A DNA stretch of 64,000 nucleotides. Origin: Devosia equisanguinis (GTDB taxonomy: Bacteria; Pseudomonadota; Alphaproteobacteria; Rhizobiales; Devosiaceae). The notes beneath the pieces are model-generated. The model saw only the letters and a list, made by a program, of their open reading frames with translations. It ran no database searches and was not told where the DNA came from. The stretch covers positions 62,001 to 126,000 of the forward strand of contig NZ_UZWD01000025.1 in assembly GCF_900631955.1 (NCBI RefSeq). The letters run 5' to 3'. Positions 8,611 through 17,313 of this stretch are shown piece after piece (the stretch's first letter is position 1; every line of letters starts with the position of its first letter). The position numbers and the translations under genes were made by a program.

Positions 8611-9098
8611 GCCGCGCCACCCATGCCGAAGAAGATGATGATGAGGCTACCAGCTGTGATCAGCACCACTGCACCGGCATCGCGCACGGTGAGGCGCCGG
8701 CTTGGCAGGCCGAAGAGGCCCCATTTGTCTGCAGCGAGGCTGAACGCGACCTGTCCCGCGAGGCCGAGCGCCAGAGTGCCGGCAAGGGCCAGGGGTGTGT
8801 TGACGGCGGTTGAGGTCAGCATGACCGTCGCCGCGCCGGAAATGCCGCCGAGATAGGCCCAGAGCGGGGCCTTGTTGCGCACTGCTGTTACGGCCGCCTT
8901 GTCGCGAAACCACAAAAGGCCCAGCACGATGACGGCCGCGACGGTGCCGGTGCCATGCGCCAGCCACGACGAGTACAGCGCGCCGCCATAGCGCCCGGCC
9001 TCGGCATTGATGAACACGGCGAAGGTAAGCAGACCGCCAGAGGCAAAGGCAGCCAGCAGATGCAGCGGCTTGGGGCGCTGAGGGGAGAGGGAAGACAT
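8607..9098 (-). CDS. YdcZ/DUF606 half-transporter (DMT superfamily), first subunit
   Basis: A 163-residue membrane protein with about five hydrophobic helices, a second DUF606 unit. The pattern SSWLAHGTGTVAAVIVLGLL, then PLWAYLGGISGAATVML, then GLAGQVAFSLAADKWGLFG parallels the motifs of the partner gene. The frame extends to a TTG at 9125, but the ATG at 9098 gives a normal short N-terminus (MSSLSPQ) before the first helix and is preferred. Neither start has a strong ribosome-binding site. It overlaps the partner by four bases. Confidence 0.8.
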   Translation of the reverse strand: MSSLSPQRPKPLHLLAAFASGGLLTFAVFINAEAGRYGGALYSSWLAHGTGTVAAVIVLGLLWFRDKAAVTAVRNKAPLWAYLGGISGAATVMLTSTAVNTPLALAGTLALGLAGQVAFSLAADKWGLFGLPSRRLTVRDAGAVVLITAGSLIIIFFGMGGAA

Positions 9099-9204
9099 GG
9101 ACACCGACTCGTACAGGAACGGCAAAGGCTAACATGGCATGTCACGTCATGCGCAACAGGGCATTAGCCCCTGCCATGCTGAGCCTTGTGTCGCACTGCG
9201 GCGG

Positions 9205-9708
9205 TTAGTTCCAGAGTTGGCAGAAGATGGCGGCGCCGAGGGTAAAGCCGTTGTCGTGAATGTTGGTCCCGGTTTGGCCGTCCAGATGACCATCCGAGAA
9301 GCTCACGCTGTCGCCATTGATAAGGAACGTGCCTTCGGTGCGGTCGTCCAGATCGCTATAGGTGCCGGCATCGTGGATGTTCAGGCCCATGCCGAGCAGA
9401 ATGGTCGAGCCCGAATAGCAGGCATATTCGCCGGCTGGCAGTGTTGTTTCCGTGGGTGTCACCGGCGCGGTGCCGTCCGCCGATATCAGCATCGAGGCGC
9501 TCCATACGTCGGTGAGGGTTTGCGGATCGCCATCCTTGTGGATGGTGCAGGCGCTGCCGTCTATGGCGACGACGGTGGCGAGCGCGCCTGCCGGCGTCTT
9601 CACCTTCTGCCCCAGCTGGCAGGCCTGCAAGGCCTGGGCATCAGCGGGAAACACGGTGACGGAGGCGAGCAAGGCGGCAAACAGGGCGGCGACGGCGACA
9701 GATTTCAT
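9205..9708 (-). CDS. Exported hypothetical protein
   Basis: A 167-residue protein with a clear signal peptide (MKSVAVAALFAALL, cleaved near ADAQA). The mature part starts with a small beta segment containing two cysteines (LQACQLGQKVKTPAG and GSACTIHKDGD). A beta-rich C-terminal half follows, with a third cysteine in GEYACYSG and a fourth in AIFCQLWN at the very end, suggesting two periplasmic disulfides. Two phrases, LNIHDAG and TNIHDNG, are near-repeats. The ATG at 9708 is chosen over an upstream in-frame start because it begins the signal peptide and has AGGA upstream. Family not recognised. Confidence 0.7.
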   Translation of the reverse strand: MKSVAVAALFAALLASVTVFPADAQALQACQLGQKVKTPAGALATVVAIDGSACTIHKDGDPQTLTDVWSASMLISADGTAPVTPTETTLPAGEYACYSGSTILLGMGLNIHDAGTYSDLDDRTEGTFLINGDSVSFSDGHLDGQTGTNIHDNGFTLGAAIFCQLWN

Positions 9709-9922
9709 TTGCAAATATCCTGATCCTGGCCTGGACGAATTGGCCCCCCGCGCCACCAACCTAGCGCTATATGCTCAGTGGTTCAATAAAAACTTGCTTG
9801 GTCTGACAGGGCTGCTGCGCGTCGGCACGGCCCTGCGGAAAGGTGGCCATTGGGCGCCGAGGCCTTGGCACCAATCGCGCCCCGGTGCGTTGTCGTGGGC
9901 TGTTAGATGGGAAAGTGGAGCC

Positions 9923-11512
9923 ATGCCGAAAGCGTCGCGACGGATTGCTATCGTGGGGGGAGGGCCCTCGGCGGTCTATATCGTCAGAAATTTGCTGCAA
10001 AAGGCAGGGCGTTTCCACATCACCGTTTTCGAGGCCGGGCAGGCAGTGGGCAGCGGTATTCCCTATGCCGAGGATCAGAACGGGCCGCAGATGATGGCCA
10101 ATATCACCTCGGTGGAAATCCCCCCGGTGCTGGTGTCGCTGGCGGATTGGTTGCGCGCCGGCGATGGCGACGTGCTGCGCCGGTTTGGCTTGAAGCGTGA
10201 TGACATTGGAGAGCGCGACTTTTATCCGCGCATCCTCATCGGCGCCTACTATGTCGATCAGTTGAACCGGCTGAAACAGGCTGGAGAGGTGGCTGGCCAC
10301 CGCGTTATCCTAGAAGCCGGGGTGTCTGTGCACGACATTGAGCCCCGCCCGGATGGCTTTGCGCTCACGGTACAGCAGAATGGCCGGACCGCCCGCCAGG
10401 CATTCGATGCCGTGTTCATGGCCACCGGGCATTTGACCGAGATGAAAAAGCCCAAGCGCGTGAGCGGGCTTTATCGTTCGCCCTATCCCACCCAGGCCCT
10501 CGAACTTGGGCCCGACAGGGCGGCGCTGGTATTGGGCAGTTCGCTCAGCGCCATCGATGCCGTGATTGCCCTAGCTACACGCTATGGCAGTTTTCGCGGC
10601 GATGGTGACGTCGTGGACTATGTGGCGCGGTCGGACCGCCCACTGCGTCTGGTCATGGCCTCGCGCAAGGGCATTTTGCCCGAGGCTGATTTCTACTATC
10701 CCATCCCCGAAGAGCCCCTGTTCATTTTCTCGCCGGCCCGCTTGGCGGCGATGACGGCAGAGGGCCGGAGCGGCCTGCTGTCCCGCGCCATGGCGCTGTT
10801 CCGGCAACAGCTCGTCGCTGATGATCCGGAATTTGTCGAGCGGCTGGGTATCACCAGGTTTACCCCTGAAAATTTCGCACGGGCCTATTTCAACCTGCGC
10901 CAGGCGCGCCACGGTTTTAGTCCGGTATCCGCAAATCTGGCGGAAGCGAAGGCCAACCACGGTCGCAAGCACGTGGTGATGTGGCGCTATACGTTGATGC
11001 GCGCGCATGAGGCATTTTCCGGCATAGTGCCCTTTCTCGACCGCGACGATCTCAAGCGCTTCCGGGCGCATATGGCGCCGGTGTTCAGCGACGCCTATGG
11101 CTGCGTGCCGCATATATCCATAGAGCGGCTCTTGGCCCTGCACCGCGCTGGCTGTCTCGAGATCGTGGCTTTGGGCGATGGCGGTTCGATCCGCTATGGA
11201 AAGGGAAGGTTTGCGCTCGCCGGCTGCGGCCGGGACCAGGATTTTGGGGTGTTGATCGATGCGCGCGGGCAACAGGCAGAGACCATGGCCAGCCTCGGTT
11301 TCGCCAAGCTGGATCAGGCGCTTGAAAGGACCGACTTCTTCAGGCGCAGCGGTGCTGGGGGCGAAGAGGATCAGTTCCGGCTGCCCCTCGATCCCCCGCT
11401 CAGCCGCGATATTTTCTGCCTCTCGATCCCGCTGATGATGCATCGCTATCCATTCGCCCAGGGGCTGGTGGCCTGTGCGGAAGCGGCGGAAGTCGCTGCC
11501 GGCGCGTTATAG
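9923..11512 (+). CDS. FAD/NAD(P)-binding protein (HpyO/urate-hydroxylase-like)
   Basis: A 529-residue flavoprotein. The N-terminal dinucleotide-binding motif is IAIVGGGPSAVYIVRNLL (residues 8-25), followed by EAGQAVGSGIPYAED, the signature of the FAD-NAD(P)-binding family PF13454. A second Rossmann-like segment, ALVLGSSLSAIDAV, lies near residue 200. The family holds uncharacterised monooxygenase-like proteins and relatives of the FAD-dependent urate hydroxylase HpyO. The long upstream frame extension is rejected because the sequence before MPKASRR is not protein-like. No purine genes are adjacent, so the substrate is open. About 210 bases upstream carry no other gene. Confidence 0.78.
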   Translation: MPKASRRIAIVGGGPSAVYIVRNLLQKAGRFHITVFEAGQAVGSGIPYAEDQNGPQMMANITSVEIPPVLVSLADWLRAGDGDVLRRFGLKRDDIGERDFYPRILIGAYYVDQLNRLKQAGEVAGHRVILEAGVSVHDIEPRPDGFALTVQQNGRTARQAFDAVFMATGHLTEMKKPKRVSGLYRSPYPTQALELGPDRAALVLGSSLSAIDAVIALATRYGSFRGDGDVVDYVARSDRPLRLVMASRKGILPEADFYYPIPEEPLFIFSPARLAAMTAEGRSGLLSRAMALFRQQLVADDPEFVERLGITRFTPENFARAYFNLRQARHGFSPVSANLAEAKANHGRKHVVMWRYTLMRAHEAFSGIVPFLDRDDLKRFRAHMAPVFSDAYGCVPHISIERLLALHRAGCLEIVALGDGGSIRYGKGRFALAGCGRDQDFGVLIDARGQQAETMASLGFAKLDQALERTDFFRRSGAGGEEDQFRLPLDPPLSRDIFCLSIPLMMHRYPFAQGLVACAEAAEVAAGAL

Positions 11513-11633
11513 GGGCGTTGCTGGCAGCGGATCGCCACCGCCTCAAACACTTTCGCGCAAGGCCGGAACATTTTCACCGGCGCTACCGTTGGCCTGACGA
11601 CATATCGTCTTGACGCCAGCGAGGAGAATTTCC

Positions 11634-12446
11634 ATGGCGAACCAATCGGTGGGCCTGCATGTCGAAGATAGTGGCGGCACTGGCCGGCCAGTCGTCCTGA
11701 TCCATGGCTGGCCGTTATCCGGCAAGGCCTGGGAGCATCAGGTGCCTGCCCTGTCGGCGGCGGGGTTTCGTGTGATCACTTATGATCGCAGGGGCTTTGG
11801 AGCCTCCGAAAAGCCCGACAGCGGCTTTGATTATTCGACCCTCGCCAATGACCTGGCCGATGTCATCGCCGCCAAGGGGCTCGATGACGTGACGCTGGTG
11901 GGCTTTTCCATGGGTGGCGGGGAAGTGGCGCGCTATGTGGCTGAGCATGGCGACAGCAAGCTGCATTCTGTGGTCTTCGCCGCTGCGGTACCGCCCTACA
12001 TGATGAAAACGCCAGACAATCCCGAAGGGCCGCTGACCGAAGACAAGGCCAAGGAGATGGAGGCCGGAATCAAGGCCGACCGCGCTGCGTTTTTCGAGCA
12101 ATTCACCAAGGACTTCTTCTCCGCCAATGGCGAATTGAAGGTGTCCGAAGAGGAACGGCAGAAGGCCATTGCGCTCTGCCATCAGTCGGACCAAACGGCG
12201 GCTCTTGGCTGCATGGAGGCCTTCGGCACCACCGATTTCCGAGACGACCTAAGGGCTGTCAGCGTGCCGGCGCTCATCATCCACGGCGACGCCGATGGTA
12301 TCGTGCCGCTGGAGGGTTCCGGCGCCAGGACGCATGCGGCTATTCCAAGCAGTGAATTGGTCGTGGTCCCCGGCGCGCCGCATGGCTTCAATGTCAGCCA
12401 TGCCGAGGACTTCAACCGCCACCTCATCGCGTTTCTGCGCAAGTAG
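11634..12446 (+). CDS. Alpha/beta hydrolase (non-haem chloroperoxidase/esterase type)
   Basis: A 270-residue cytoplasmic alpha/beta hydrolase. The oxyanion region is LIHGWPLSG near residue 23, the nucleophile serine is in GFSMGGGE near residue 92, the acid is probably in IHGDADGIVP, and the histidine is in GAPHGFNVSHAEDFN near the C-terminus. This arrangement and the RRGFGASEKP motif match the cofactor-free haloperoxidase/aryl esterase group, which hydrolyses esters and shows perhydrolase activity. GAGGAGAA lies 7 bases before the ATG. The gene stands alone and ends in a terminator. Confidence 0.9.
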   Translation: MANQSVGLHVEDSGGTGRPVVLIHGWPLSGKAWEHQVPALSAAGFRVITYDRRGFGASEKPDSGFDYSTLANDLADVIAAKGLDDVTLVGFSMGGGEVARYVAEHGDSKLHSVVFAAAVPPYMMKTPDNPEGPLTEDKAKEMEAGIKADRAAFFEQFTKDFFSANGELKVSEEERQKAIALCHQSDQTAALGCMEAFGTTDFRDDLRAVSVPALIIHGDADGIVPLEGSGARTHAAIPSSELVVVPGAPHGFNVSHAEDFNRHLIAFLRK

Positions 12447-12465
12447 GACGCGTCGCGAGGCAAGC

Positions 12466-12497
12466 AAAAAGGGCCCGCTTCTTGCGGGCCTTTTTAT
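12466..12497. terminator. Bidirectional intrinsic terminator
   Basis: A hairpin reads AAAAAGGGCCCGC, loop TTCTT, then GCGGGCCTTTTTATT. A-run and T-run flank the GC stem, so it can end transcription from both the alpha/beta hydrolase (+) and the convergent small gene (-), whose last codons overlap the element. Confidence 0.88.
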
Positions 12498-12814
12498 TGC
12501 GCTGCGCTGGGCGGATCGGCGGCGGGGACAACCCACACCTGTTCGGGCGGTGTGGAGGGAAAGACCCATTTGGTCCAGTTTTCCATAAGCCATTTGCAGC
12601 TCACGGCGCCGGTTGGTCCTGCGTCCGGGGGAAGGACTTGCGGAATGCGGCCGGCCTTGTATCCGGTAGCGACCAGCAGGGCATTCTCCTGGTCGGGGAT
12701 AACGACAAGCATGAATTCAACCCAATCCTCATAGGGCAGGATTGCGGGAAATCTCAGGCGCATGCCAGTGTAGATCATGCTGTCGGGCCAGTCGGCCAGG
12801 CGTATGAGAGACAT
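12494..12814 (-). CDS. Small hypothetical protein, possibly immunity-like
   Basis: A 106-residue soluble protein, acidic and tryptophan-rich (WPDS, YEDWVEF, CKWLMENWTKWVF, EQVWVV), with no signal peptide or membrane helix. The pattern RLRFPAILPYEDWVEFMLVV near residues 19-38 reminds me of the Imm45 family of polymorphic-toxin immunity proteins, but I cannot verify this without a profile search and no toxin gene is adjacent. It is convergent with the alpha/beta hydrolase and shares its terminator. No strong ribosome-binding site is seen. Confidence 0.55.
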   Translation of the reverse strand: MSLIRLADWPDSMIYTGMRLRFPAILPYEDWVEFMLVVIPDQENALLVATGYKAGRIPQVLPPDAGPTGAVSCKWLMENWTKWVFPSTPPEQVWVVPAADPPSAAQ

Positions 12815-12891
12815 GGGATTTCACATTGTAGGCGAGAGGGGCGAGGCCGCGATAGTAGCAGGCCCGTTGCCTCCTGGCATAGGTGAGCTGA

Positions 12892-13353
12892 ATGGGTAGA
12901 CACGTGCCAATTTGGATGATGGCGCTGGCCTTTGCGCTGCTGTCCAGCCCCTCATCGGGGCAGGACAGTATCGAGGGGGATCTGCCGGCGGGGGCGCCAT
13001 TCGACGGGATGAGCGACCACGCAAGCATGTTCGATCTCTACCAGATGGCCCGCATTGCTCTGGACGTGCGCGGCAGGCAGGCGGAGGTCGACACAGCCGG
13101 GCTAGCTGCGGCATTGGAGGATGCGCTGGCGGCGAATGGATATGGTGGCTCGCGCATTGTGGTTGGGCCAATTACGGCGGACATGTGCTCGGCCGATGGC
13201 GTGATCGAAACGCGGGTCGATCCCGAGGCTGGTGGAGAAGAGCTGTCCGTTGCGGTGGCTAGCGCGGTGTGGATTTCGCAGCTGACGGCAGGCCATGCCG
13301 GCGTTGCGGATGACATGGAGTTCGCGCAGGCCTGCCAGGCCGCACCGAATTAG
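12892..13353 (+). CDS. Exported hypothetical protein
   Basis: A 153-residue protein with an N-terminal signal peptide (MGRHVPIWMMALAFALLSSP, likely cut after SSG). The mature domain is small, with a helical segment (MFDLYQMARIAL) and a beta region (SRIVVGPITADMCSADG, ETRVDPEAGGEELSVAVAS). Two cysteines (ADMCSAD and FAQACQA) could form a disulfide in the periplasm. No family recognised. It faces phoB tail-to-tail. Confidence 0.6.
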   Translation: MGRHVPIWMMALAFALLSSPSSGQDSIEGDLPAGAPFDGMSDHASMFDLYQMARIALDVRGRQAEVDTAGLAAALEDALAANGYGGSRIVVGPITADMCSADGVIETRVDPEAGGEELSVAVASAVWISQLTAGHAGVADDMEFAQACQAAPN

Positions 13354-13385
13354 CCTTTGAAAGGTCTGTCGTCGTCGTCCGAGGC

Positions 13386-13406
13386 GCTCGGCCGAGGCCG
13401 AGCGAC
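13386..13406. repeat. Perfect hairpin between convergent genes
   Basis: CGCTCGGCC and GGCCGAGCG pair perfectly around GA in the gap between the exported protein gene and phoB. It has no T-run, so at most it is a weak or rho-assisted terminator for either strand. Confidence 0.5.
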
Positions 13407-13443
13407 CGTCCCGCCTAGACGTGTCGGTAACTAGACGAACGCC

Positions 13444-14145
13444 TCACGCCACCTGCGCGAAGCGTTCGTCGAAGGCGTAGCCGGCGCCGCGGACGGTGCG
13501 GATGGGGTCGGCTTCCTTGCCGCGGTTGATGGCGCGGCGGAGGCGGCCAATATGCACGTCGACGGTGCGTTCATCGACATAGACGTCATTGCCCCAGACG
13601 CCGTCGAGCAGCTGTTCGCGGGAATAGACGCGGCCGGGATGGCGCATGAGATATTCGAGCAGGCGATATTCGGTGGGGCCGAGATGGACGTCGCGATTGG
13701 CGCGGCGGACGCGGTGGGTGGTGCGGTCGAGCTCGAGATCGCCGACCTTGAGTGCGGCCGTGACGAGATTGGGATTGGCGCGGCGCAACAGGGCGTGGAT
13801 GCGCGCCACTAGTTCCGGCACGGAGAAGGGCTTGACCACATAGTCGTCGGCGCCTGTGGAGAGGCCGCGAACGCGCTCTTCCTCTTCGCCGCGGGCGGTC
13901 AGCATGATGATGGGGACGCGGGCGGTTTCATCACGGGCGCGCAGGCGCCGACACAGCTCGATGCCGGAGATTTCGGGCAGCATCCAGTCGAGCAGGATAA
14001 GGTCCGGCAGCTTTTCCTGGATGGCATGCTGCGCCTCGTCGCCCGTTTCGGCGGTGACGACACGAAATCCCTCGGCTTCGAGGTTGTAGCGCAGCAGGAT
14101 GGCGATGTCGCTTTCGTCTTCGACGATGAGGATGGTCGCGGGCAT
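13444..14145 (-). CDS. phoB: Phosphate regulon response regulator PhoB
   Basis: A 233-residue OmpR/PhoB-class response regulator. The receiver domain (residues 1-120) shows the acidic pocket VEDES, phospho-acceptor Asp53 in LLDWMLP, Thr in MLTARG and Lys in VVKPFS. The C-terminal winged helix (about 135-230) has LGPTEYRLLEYL and the recognition region DERTVDVHIGRLRRAI, typical of PhoB. Phosphorylated PhoB binds Pho boxes and activates the pst operon, whose last gene this is. The frame extends upstream, but MPATILIVED at 14145 is the conserved start, with GGAG 9 bases before it. PhoR is not in the window. Confidence 0.95.
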   Translation of the reverse strand: MPATILIVEDESDIAILLRYNLEAEGFRVVTAETGDEAQHAIQEKLPDLILLDWMLPEISGIELCRRLRARDETARVPIIMLTARGEEEERVRGLSTGADDYVVKPFSVPELVARIHALLRRANPNLVTAALKVGDLELDRTTHRVRRANRDVHLGPTEYRLLEYLMRHPGRVYSREQLLDGVWGNDVYVDERTVDVHIGRLRRAINRGKEADPIRTVRGAGYAFDERFAQVA

Positions 14146-14235
14146 ATGGATGTGCTCCGTCGGTCGGCACCATATGGTGCCGTGTATGTGGTTATATCCC
14201 GCCATTCGAGCACAGCTCTCATGGCCTTAGCTGCT

Positions 14236-14260
14236 TGAAAGGCTCCACCGGAGCCTTTCA
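14236..14260. repeat. phoU-phoB intercistronic hairpin
   Basis: TGAAAGGCTCC and GGAGCCTTTCA form a perfect 11-bp stem with a 3-base loop between phoU and phoB. There is no T-run, so it may modulate mRNA processing or the relative expression of phoB rather than end transcription. Confidence 0.55.
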
Positions 14261-14280
14261 TCTGCTGAGCAGACCGCTCG

Positions 14281-14991
14281 CTAAGCCTTGATCTGCTGGC
14301 GCTGCAATTGCTGTTCTTCGGCGGTCAGCTGCTTGCCGGTGGCCAGATAATAGGCGCGTTCGGCGATATTTGTCGCATGGTCGCCGATACGCTCGAGGTT
14401 CTTGGCGCAGAACAGCAGATGCGTGCAGGTGGTGATGTTGCGCGGATCTTCGAGCATATAGGTGAGGAGTTCGCGGAAGAGCGAGGTGTGCATGGCGTCG
14501 ACTTCGTCGTCGCGGTTGCAGACTTCCACCGCTTCCTTGGCCTCGCGATTGGCGTAGGCGTCGAGCGCATCCTTGACCTGGCGCAGAACCAGCGCGGTCA
14601 TGTTCTTGACGCCGTTGTAGAAGGTCGGCTGCAAATTGATGCCTTCGAGCTTCAATGAACGGCGGGCCAGCTGCTTGGCCATGTCACCGATGCGTTCGAG
14701 GTCGTTGGCAACGTGAATGGCTGTGATGATCGAACGCAGGTCTGATGCCATGGGCTGGCGGCGGGCAATCATCGAGACGGCCATGTCATCGATCTTGCGC
14801 TGCATGTCATCGATGCGCTGATCGGCGATGATGGTGACATCGGCGAGTTCGCGGTCGAGCTTGAGCAAGGCGCGGGTGCCGTTCTCGATGGCAACCTCGA
14901 CCTGGCCGCCCATTTCGGCGATGGCCTGGGCGAGCGTGGCAAGCTCTTCATTATAGGAGGTGACGATGTGTTCGGCGCCGGTATTTGGCAT
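14281..14991 (-). CDS. phoU: Phosphate transport system regulatory protein PhoU
   Basis: A 236-residue all-helical protein made of two PhoU repeats. The metal/contact motifs are DLERIGDMAKQLARR in the first half and NLERIGDHATNIAERA in the second, both hallmark PhoU sequences. PhoU links the PstSCAB transporter to the PhoR kinase and keeps the Pho regulon off when phosphate is plentiful. It lies 20 bases behind pstB and before phoB, the standard alphaproteobacterial order. Confidence 0.96.
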   Translation of the reverse strand: MPNTGAEHIVTSYNEELATLAQAIAEMGGQVEVAIENGTRALLKLDRELADVTIIADQRIDDMQRKIDDMAVSMIARRQPMASDLRSIITAIHVANDLERIGDMAKQLARRSLKLEGINLQPTFYNGVKNMTALVLRQVKDALDAYANREAKEAVEVCNRDDEVDAMHTSLFRELLTYMLEDPRNITTCTHLLFCAKNLERIGDHATNIAERAYYLATGKQLTAEEQQLQRQQIKA

Positions 14992-15011
14992 GTCTGTGTC
15001 CTTTCCCGCGC

Positions 15012-15851
15012 TTAGCCGATGCGGCCCATGATGTAGTCCTGGGTCTGCTTGTTCACCGGGTTGGTGAATATCTCTTCAGTGTCGCCCTGTTCGATGAGAT
15101 TGCCCAGATGGAAGAAGGCGGTTTTCTGGGAGACGCGGGCGGCCTGCTGCATCGAGTGGGTCACGATGACGATGGTATAGTTGGCGCGCAGCTCGTCGAT
15201 CAGCTCTTCGATGATCGCGGTGGCGATCGGGTCGAGGGCCGAGCAGGGCTCGTCCATGAGGATGACTTCTGGGCCGACGGCGATGGCGCGGGCAATGCAC
15301 AGGCGCTGCTGCTGGCCACCGGAGAGGCCGGTGCCGGGCTCCTGCAGGCGGTCCTTCACTTCTTCGAACAGGCCGGCCTTGCGGAGCGAGGAGGTGACGA
15401 TTTCGTCGAGGTCGGTCTTGCTGCGCGCAAGGCCATGGATGCGCGGGCCGTAGGCGACGTTGTCATAGATCGACTTGGGGAAGGGATTGGGCTTCTGGAA
15501 CACCATGCCGACGCGGGCGCGCAGTTCGACCACGTCCAGGTCCTGGGCGTAGATGTCCTGCCCGTCGAGTTCGATCTTGCCACCGACCTTGGCGCCTTCG
15601 ATGGTGTCGTTCATGCGATTGATGCAGCGCAGGAAGGTCGACTTGCCGCAGCCCGACGGCCCGATGAAGGCGGTGACGGCGCGGTCGGGGATGTCGATCG
15701 AGATGCCGTGCAAGGCCTGCTTGGCGCCGTAATGGACGGTCACGTCGCGGGCGGTAAGACGAATATTGGGCTCGATCATATCCATGGGGTCCAGTTTGGC
15801 GCTGAGGCTCTTGGCAGCGGTCGGCTTAACTTTTCCAGCAAGCAAATCCAT
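15012..15851 (-). CDS. pstB: Phosphate ABC transporter ATP-binding protein PstB
   Basis: A 279-residue ABC ATPase. Walker A is GPSGCGKST, the Q-loop region has [11 protein letters not shown] (the PstB-specific sequence), the signature is [14 protein letters not shown], Walker B is [13 protein letters not shown], and the switch His is in IVTHSMQQ. It powers phosphate uptake with PstA and PstC. The ATG at 15851 has AAGGAG 7 bases before it and adds about 25 residues before the conserved core; a second Met (DMIEPNI) lies within this extension. Confidence 0.96.
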   Translation of the reverse strand: MDLLAGKVKPTAAKSLSAKLDPMDMIEPNIRLTARDVTVHYGAKQALHGISIDIPDRAVTAFIGPSGCGKSTFLRCINRMNDTIEGAKVGGKIELDGQDIYAQDLDVVELRARVGMVFQKPNPFPKSIYDNVAYGPRIHGLARSKTDLDEIVTSSLRKAGLFEEVKDRLQEPGTGLSGGQQQRLCIARAIAVGPEVILMDEPCSALDPIATAIIEELIDELRANYTIVIVTHSMQQAARVSQKTAFFHLGNLIEQGDTEEIFTNPVNKQTQDYIMGRIG

Positions 15852-15920
15852 TTTGAGGCTCCTTCGCGGATTGTAGTCCTGCGGACTTCAATCCGCTCGT
15901 TGTTTCTTTGGCATGTCCTG

Positions 15921-15957
15921 GTCGAAAAACCGGCGACCACTTTTTCGGGACAAGCCC
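15921..15957. repeat. Dispersed intergenic repeat copy between pstA and pstB
   Basis: The segment contains CCACTTTTTCGGGACAAGCC, which matches, with two single-base indels and one substitution, the reverse complement of the loop and arm of the hairpin at 2708-2735. Similar CCACTTTTC-containing elements are common between genes in Hyphomicrobiales. It sits directly before the pstA stop. Confidence 0.5.
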
Positions 15958-17313
15958 CTAAGCGCGCTTTTCAAGGCGGGATCGCAGGAAGATTGCGATG
16001 GCATTGAGGGTGATCATGAAAGCCAGCAGCACCATGATGGCGGCGGATGTGCGCGGCTCGAAGAAGTTGCGGTTCTCATTGCCCTGCCAGAGATAGATCT
16101 GGACGGGCAGGGCCGTGGCCTGCTCGATGGGCGTGGCGGGCACGGCGGCGACGAAGGCATTCATGCCGATGAGCAGCAGCGGCGCGGTCTCGCCCATGGC
16201 CTGCGCCACACCGATGATGGTGGCGGTGAGGATGGACGGGAAGGTGACCGGCAAGACGTGGTGGAACACCATCTGTGTCTTGCTGGCACCCATGCCGAGC
16301 GCGGCCTGGCGCAGGGCCGGGGAAACGCCCTTCAAGGCGGCGCGGGTGGCGATGATGATGGTGGGCAGGGTCATCAGGGTCAGCACCAGACCACCGGCCA
16401 GCGGGGCGGAAAGCGGCAGGCGGAACCAGTTGATGAAGACGGCGGCGCCGAGCAGGCCGAAGACGATGGAGGGCACGGCGGCGAGGTTGTTGATGTTGAC
16501 CTCGATAAGATCGGTAAGGCGCGACTTGGGCGCAAACTCTTCGAGATAGATGGCGCTGCCGACCCCGAGCGGAACGGCGAGCACGATGACGATCAGCATC
16601 ATCCAGAAGGTGCCCATCAGCGCGCCGAGAAGACCGGCGGATGCCGGGGCGGAGCGGCTGTCGACATTGGTGAACAGCGACCAGGCAAAGCCCTGGGTGA
16701 TGATGCCGTTGGCTTCGAACGTATCGATCAGGCTGCGAGCGGCGGGGGGAAGCTGCTGCTGGGTGTCGCCCAGGTCACGGTTGATATTGCCCTTGACCCA
16801 GTTGTCGGCATTGGCCGAGGCCAGCAGGTCGACTTCGGCGGTCTTGCCGAGCAGGTCGGGATTTTCGACGAAGAGCTGGCGCACGCGGTGGCGGGCGTCG
16901 GTTTCGACGACGGTCAGCAGCTGGCGGCTATCGATCTCAAGATCCGCCGGCGCGGCTTTGCGCAAGGCAGCCTCGATGACATTGTTCCAGTTCAGCATCG
17001 CCACCTGGCGTTCCCAGGCGAGGCGGGCAGAGCGGAAATCGGCATCGGACTGGCCCGCAACGCGCACCGGGGCGGGCTCGACCTTGATCAGTTCGGGATC
17101 GAAGCTGACCTCGAGATGAATGTTGGACTGGGTAAAGGCGGGGATGCCCTTGCGCAGCACGTCGGTGAACAAGAGGGCCACGAAACCCAGCGCCAGGCAG
17201 ATGGCAATAATGCCGAAGGCGCGGAAGAGACGTTCGCCCGCATGGCGACGGTTGAGGCCGTCACGCACCAGTTTGCGGCGTTCGGCGGCGGAAGCGAGCG
17301 TGGTGTCGGTCAT
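15958..17313 (-). CDS. pstA: Phosphate ABC transporter permease PstA (long form)
   Basis: A 451-residue permease. The first membrane helix (about residues 31-52) is followed by a roughly 180-residue periplasmic insert (DUF3333 type), then a five-helix permease core. The core carries the coupling motif in AALGMGASKTQMVFHHVLPV and the PstA sequence AVPSIVFGLLG. E. coli PstA is near 296 residues, so the insert makes this the long alphaproteobacterial form. The start overlaps the pstC stop by four bases. Confidence 0.94.
   Translation of the reverse strand: MTDTTLASAAERRKLVRDGLNRRHAGERLFRAFGIIAICLALGFVALLFTDVLRKGIPAFTQSNIHLEVSFDPELIKVEPAPVRVAGQSDADFRSARLAWERQVAMLNWNNVIEAALRKAAPADLEIDSRQLLTVVETDARHRVRQLFVENPDLLGKTAEVDLLASANADNWVKGNINRDLGDTQQQLPPAARSLIDTFEANGIITQGFAWSLFTNVDSRSAPASAGLLGALMGTFWMMLIVIVLAVPLGVGSAIYLEEFAPKSRLTDLIEVNINNLAAVPSIVFGLLGAAVFINWFRLPLSAPLAGGLVLTLMTLPTIIIATRAALKGVSPALRQAALGMGASKTQMVFHHVLPVTFPSILTATIIGVAQAMGETAPLLLIGMNAFVAAVPATPIEQATALPVQIYLWQGNENRNFFEPRTSAAIMVLLAFMITLNAIAIFLRSRLEKRA

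Noticed and set aside
9452-9922. N-terminal extension of the FAD/NAD(P)-binding protein
   Set aside because: It overlaps an exported protein gene on the other strand and shows no homology-like sequence; the conserved dinucleotide fold starts after 9923.
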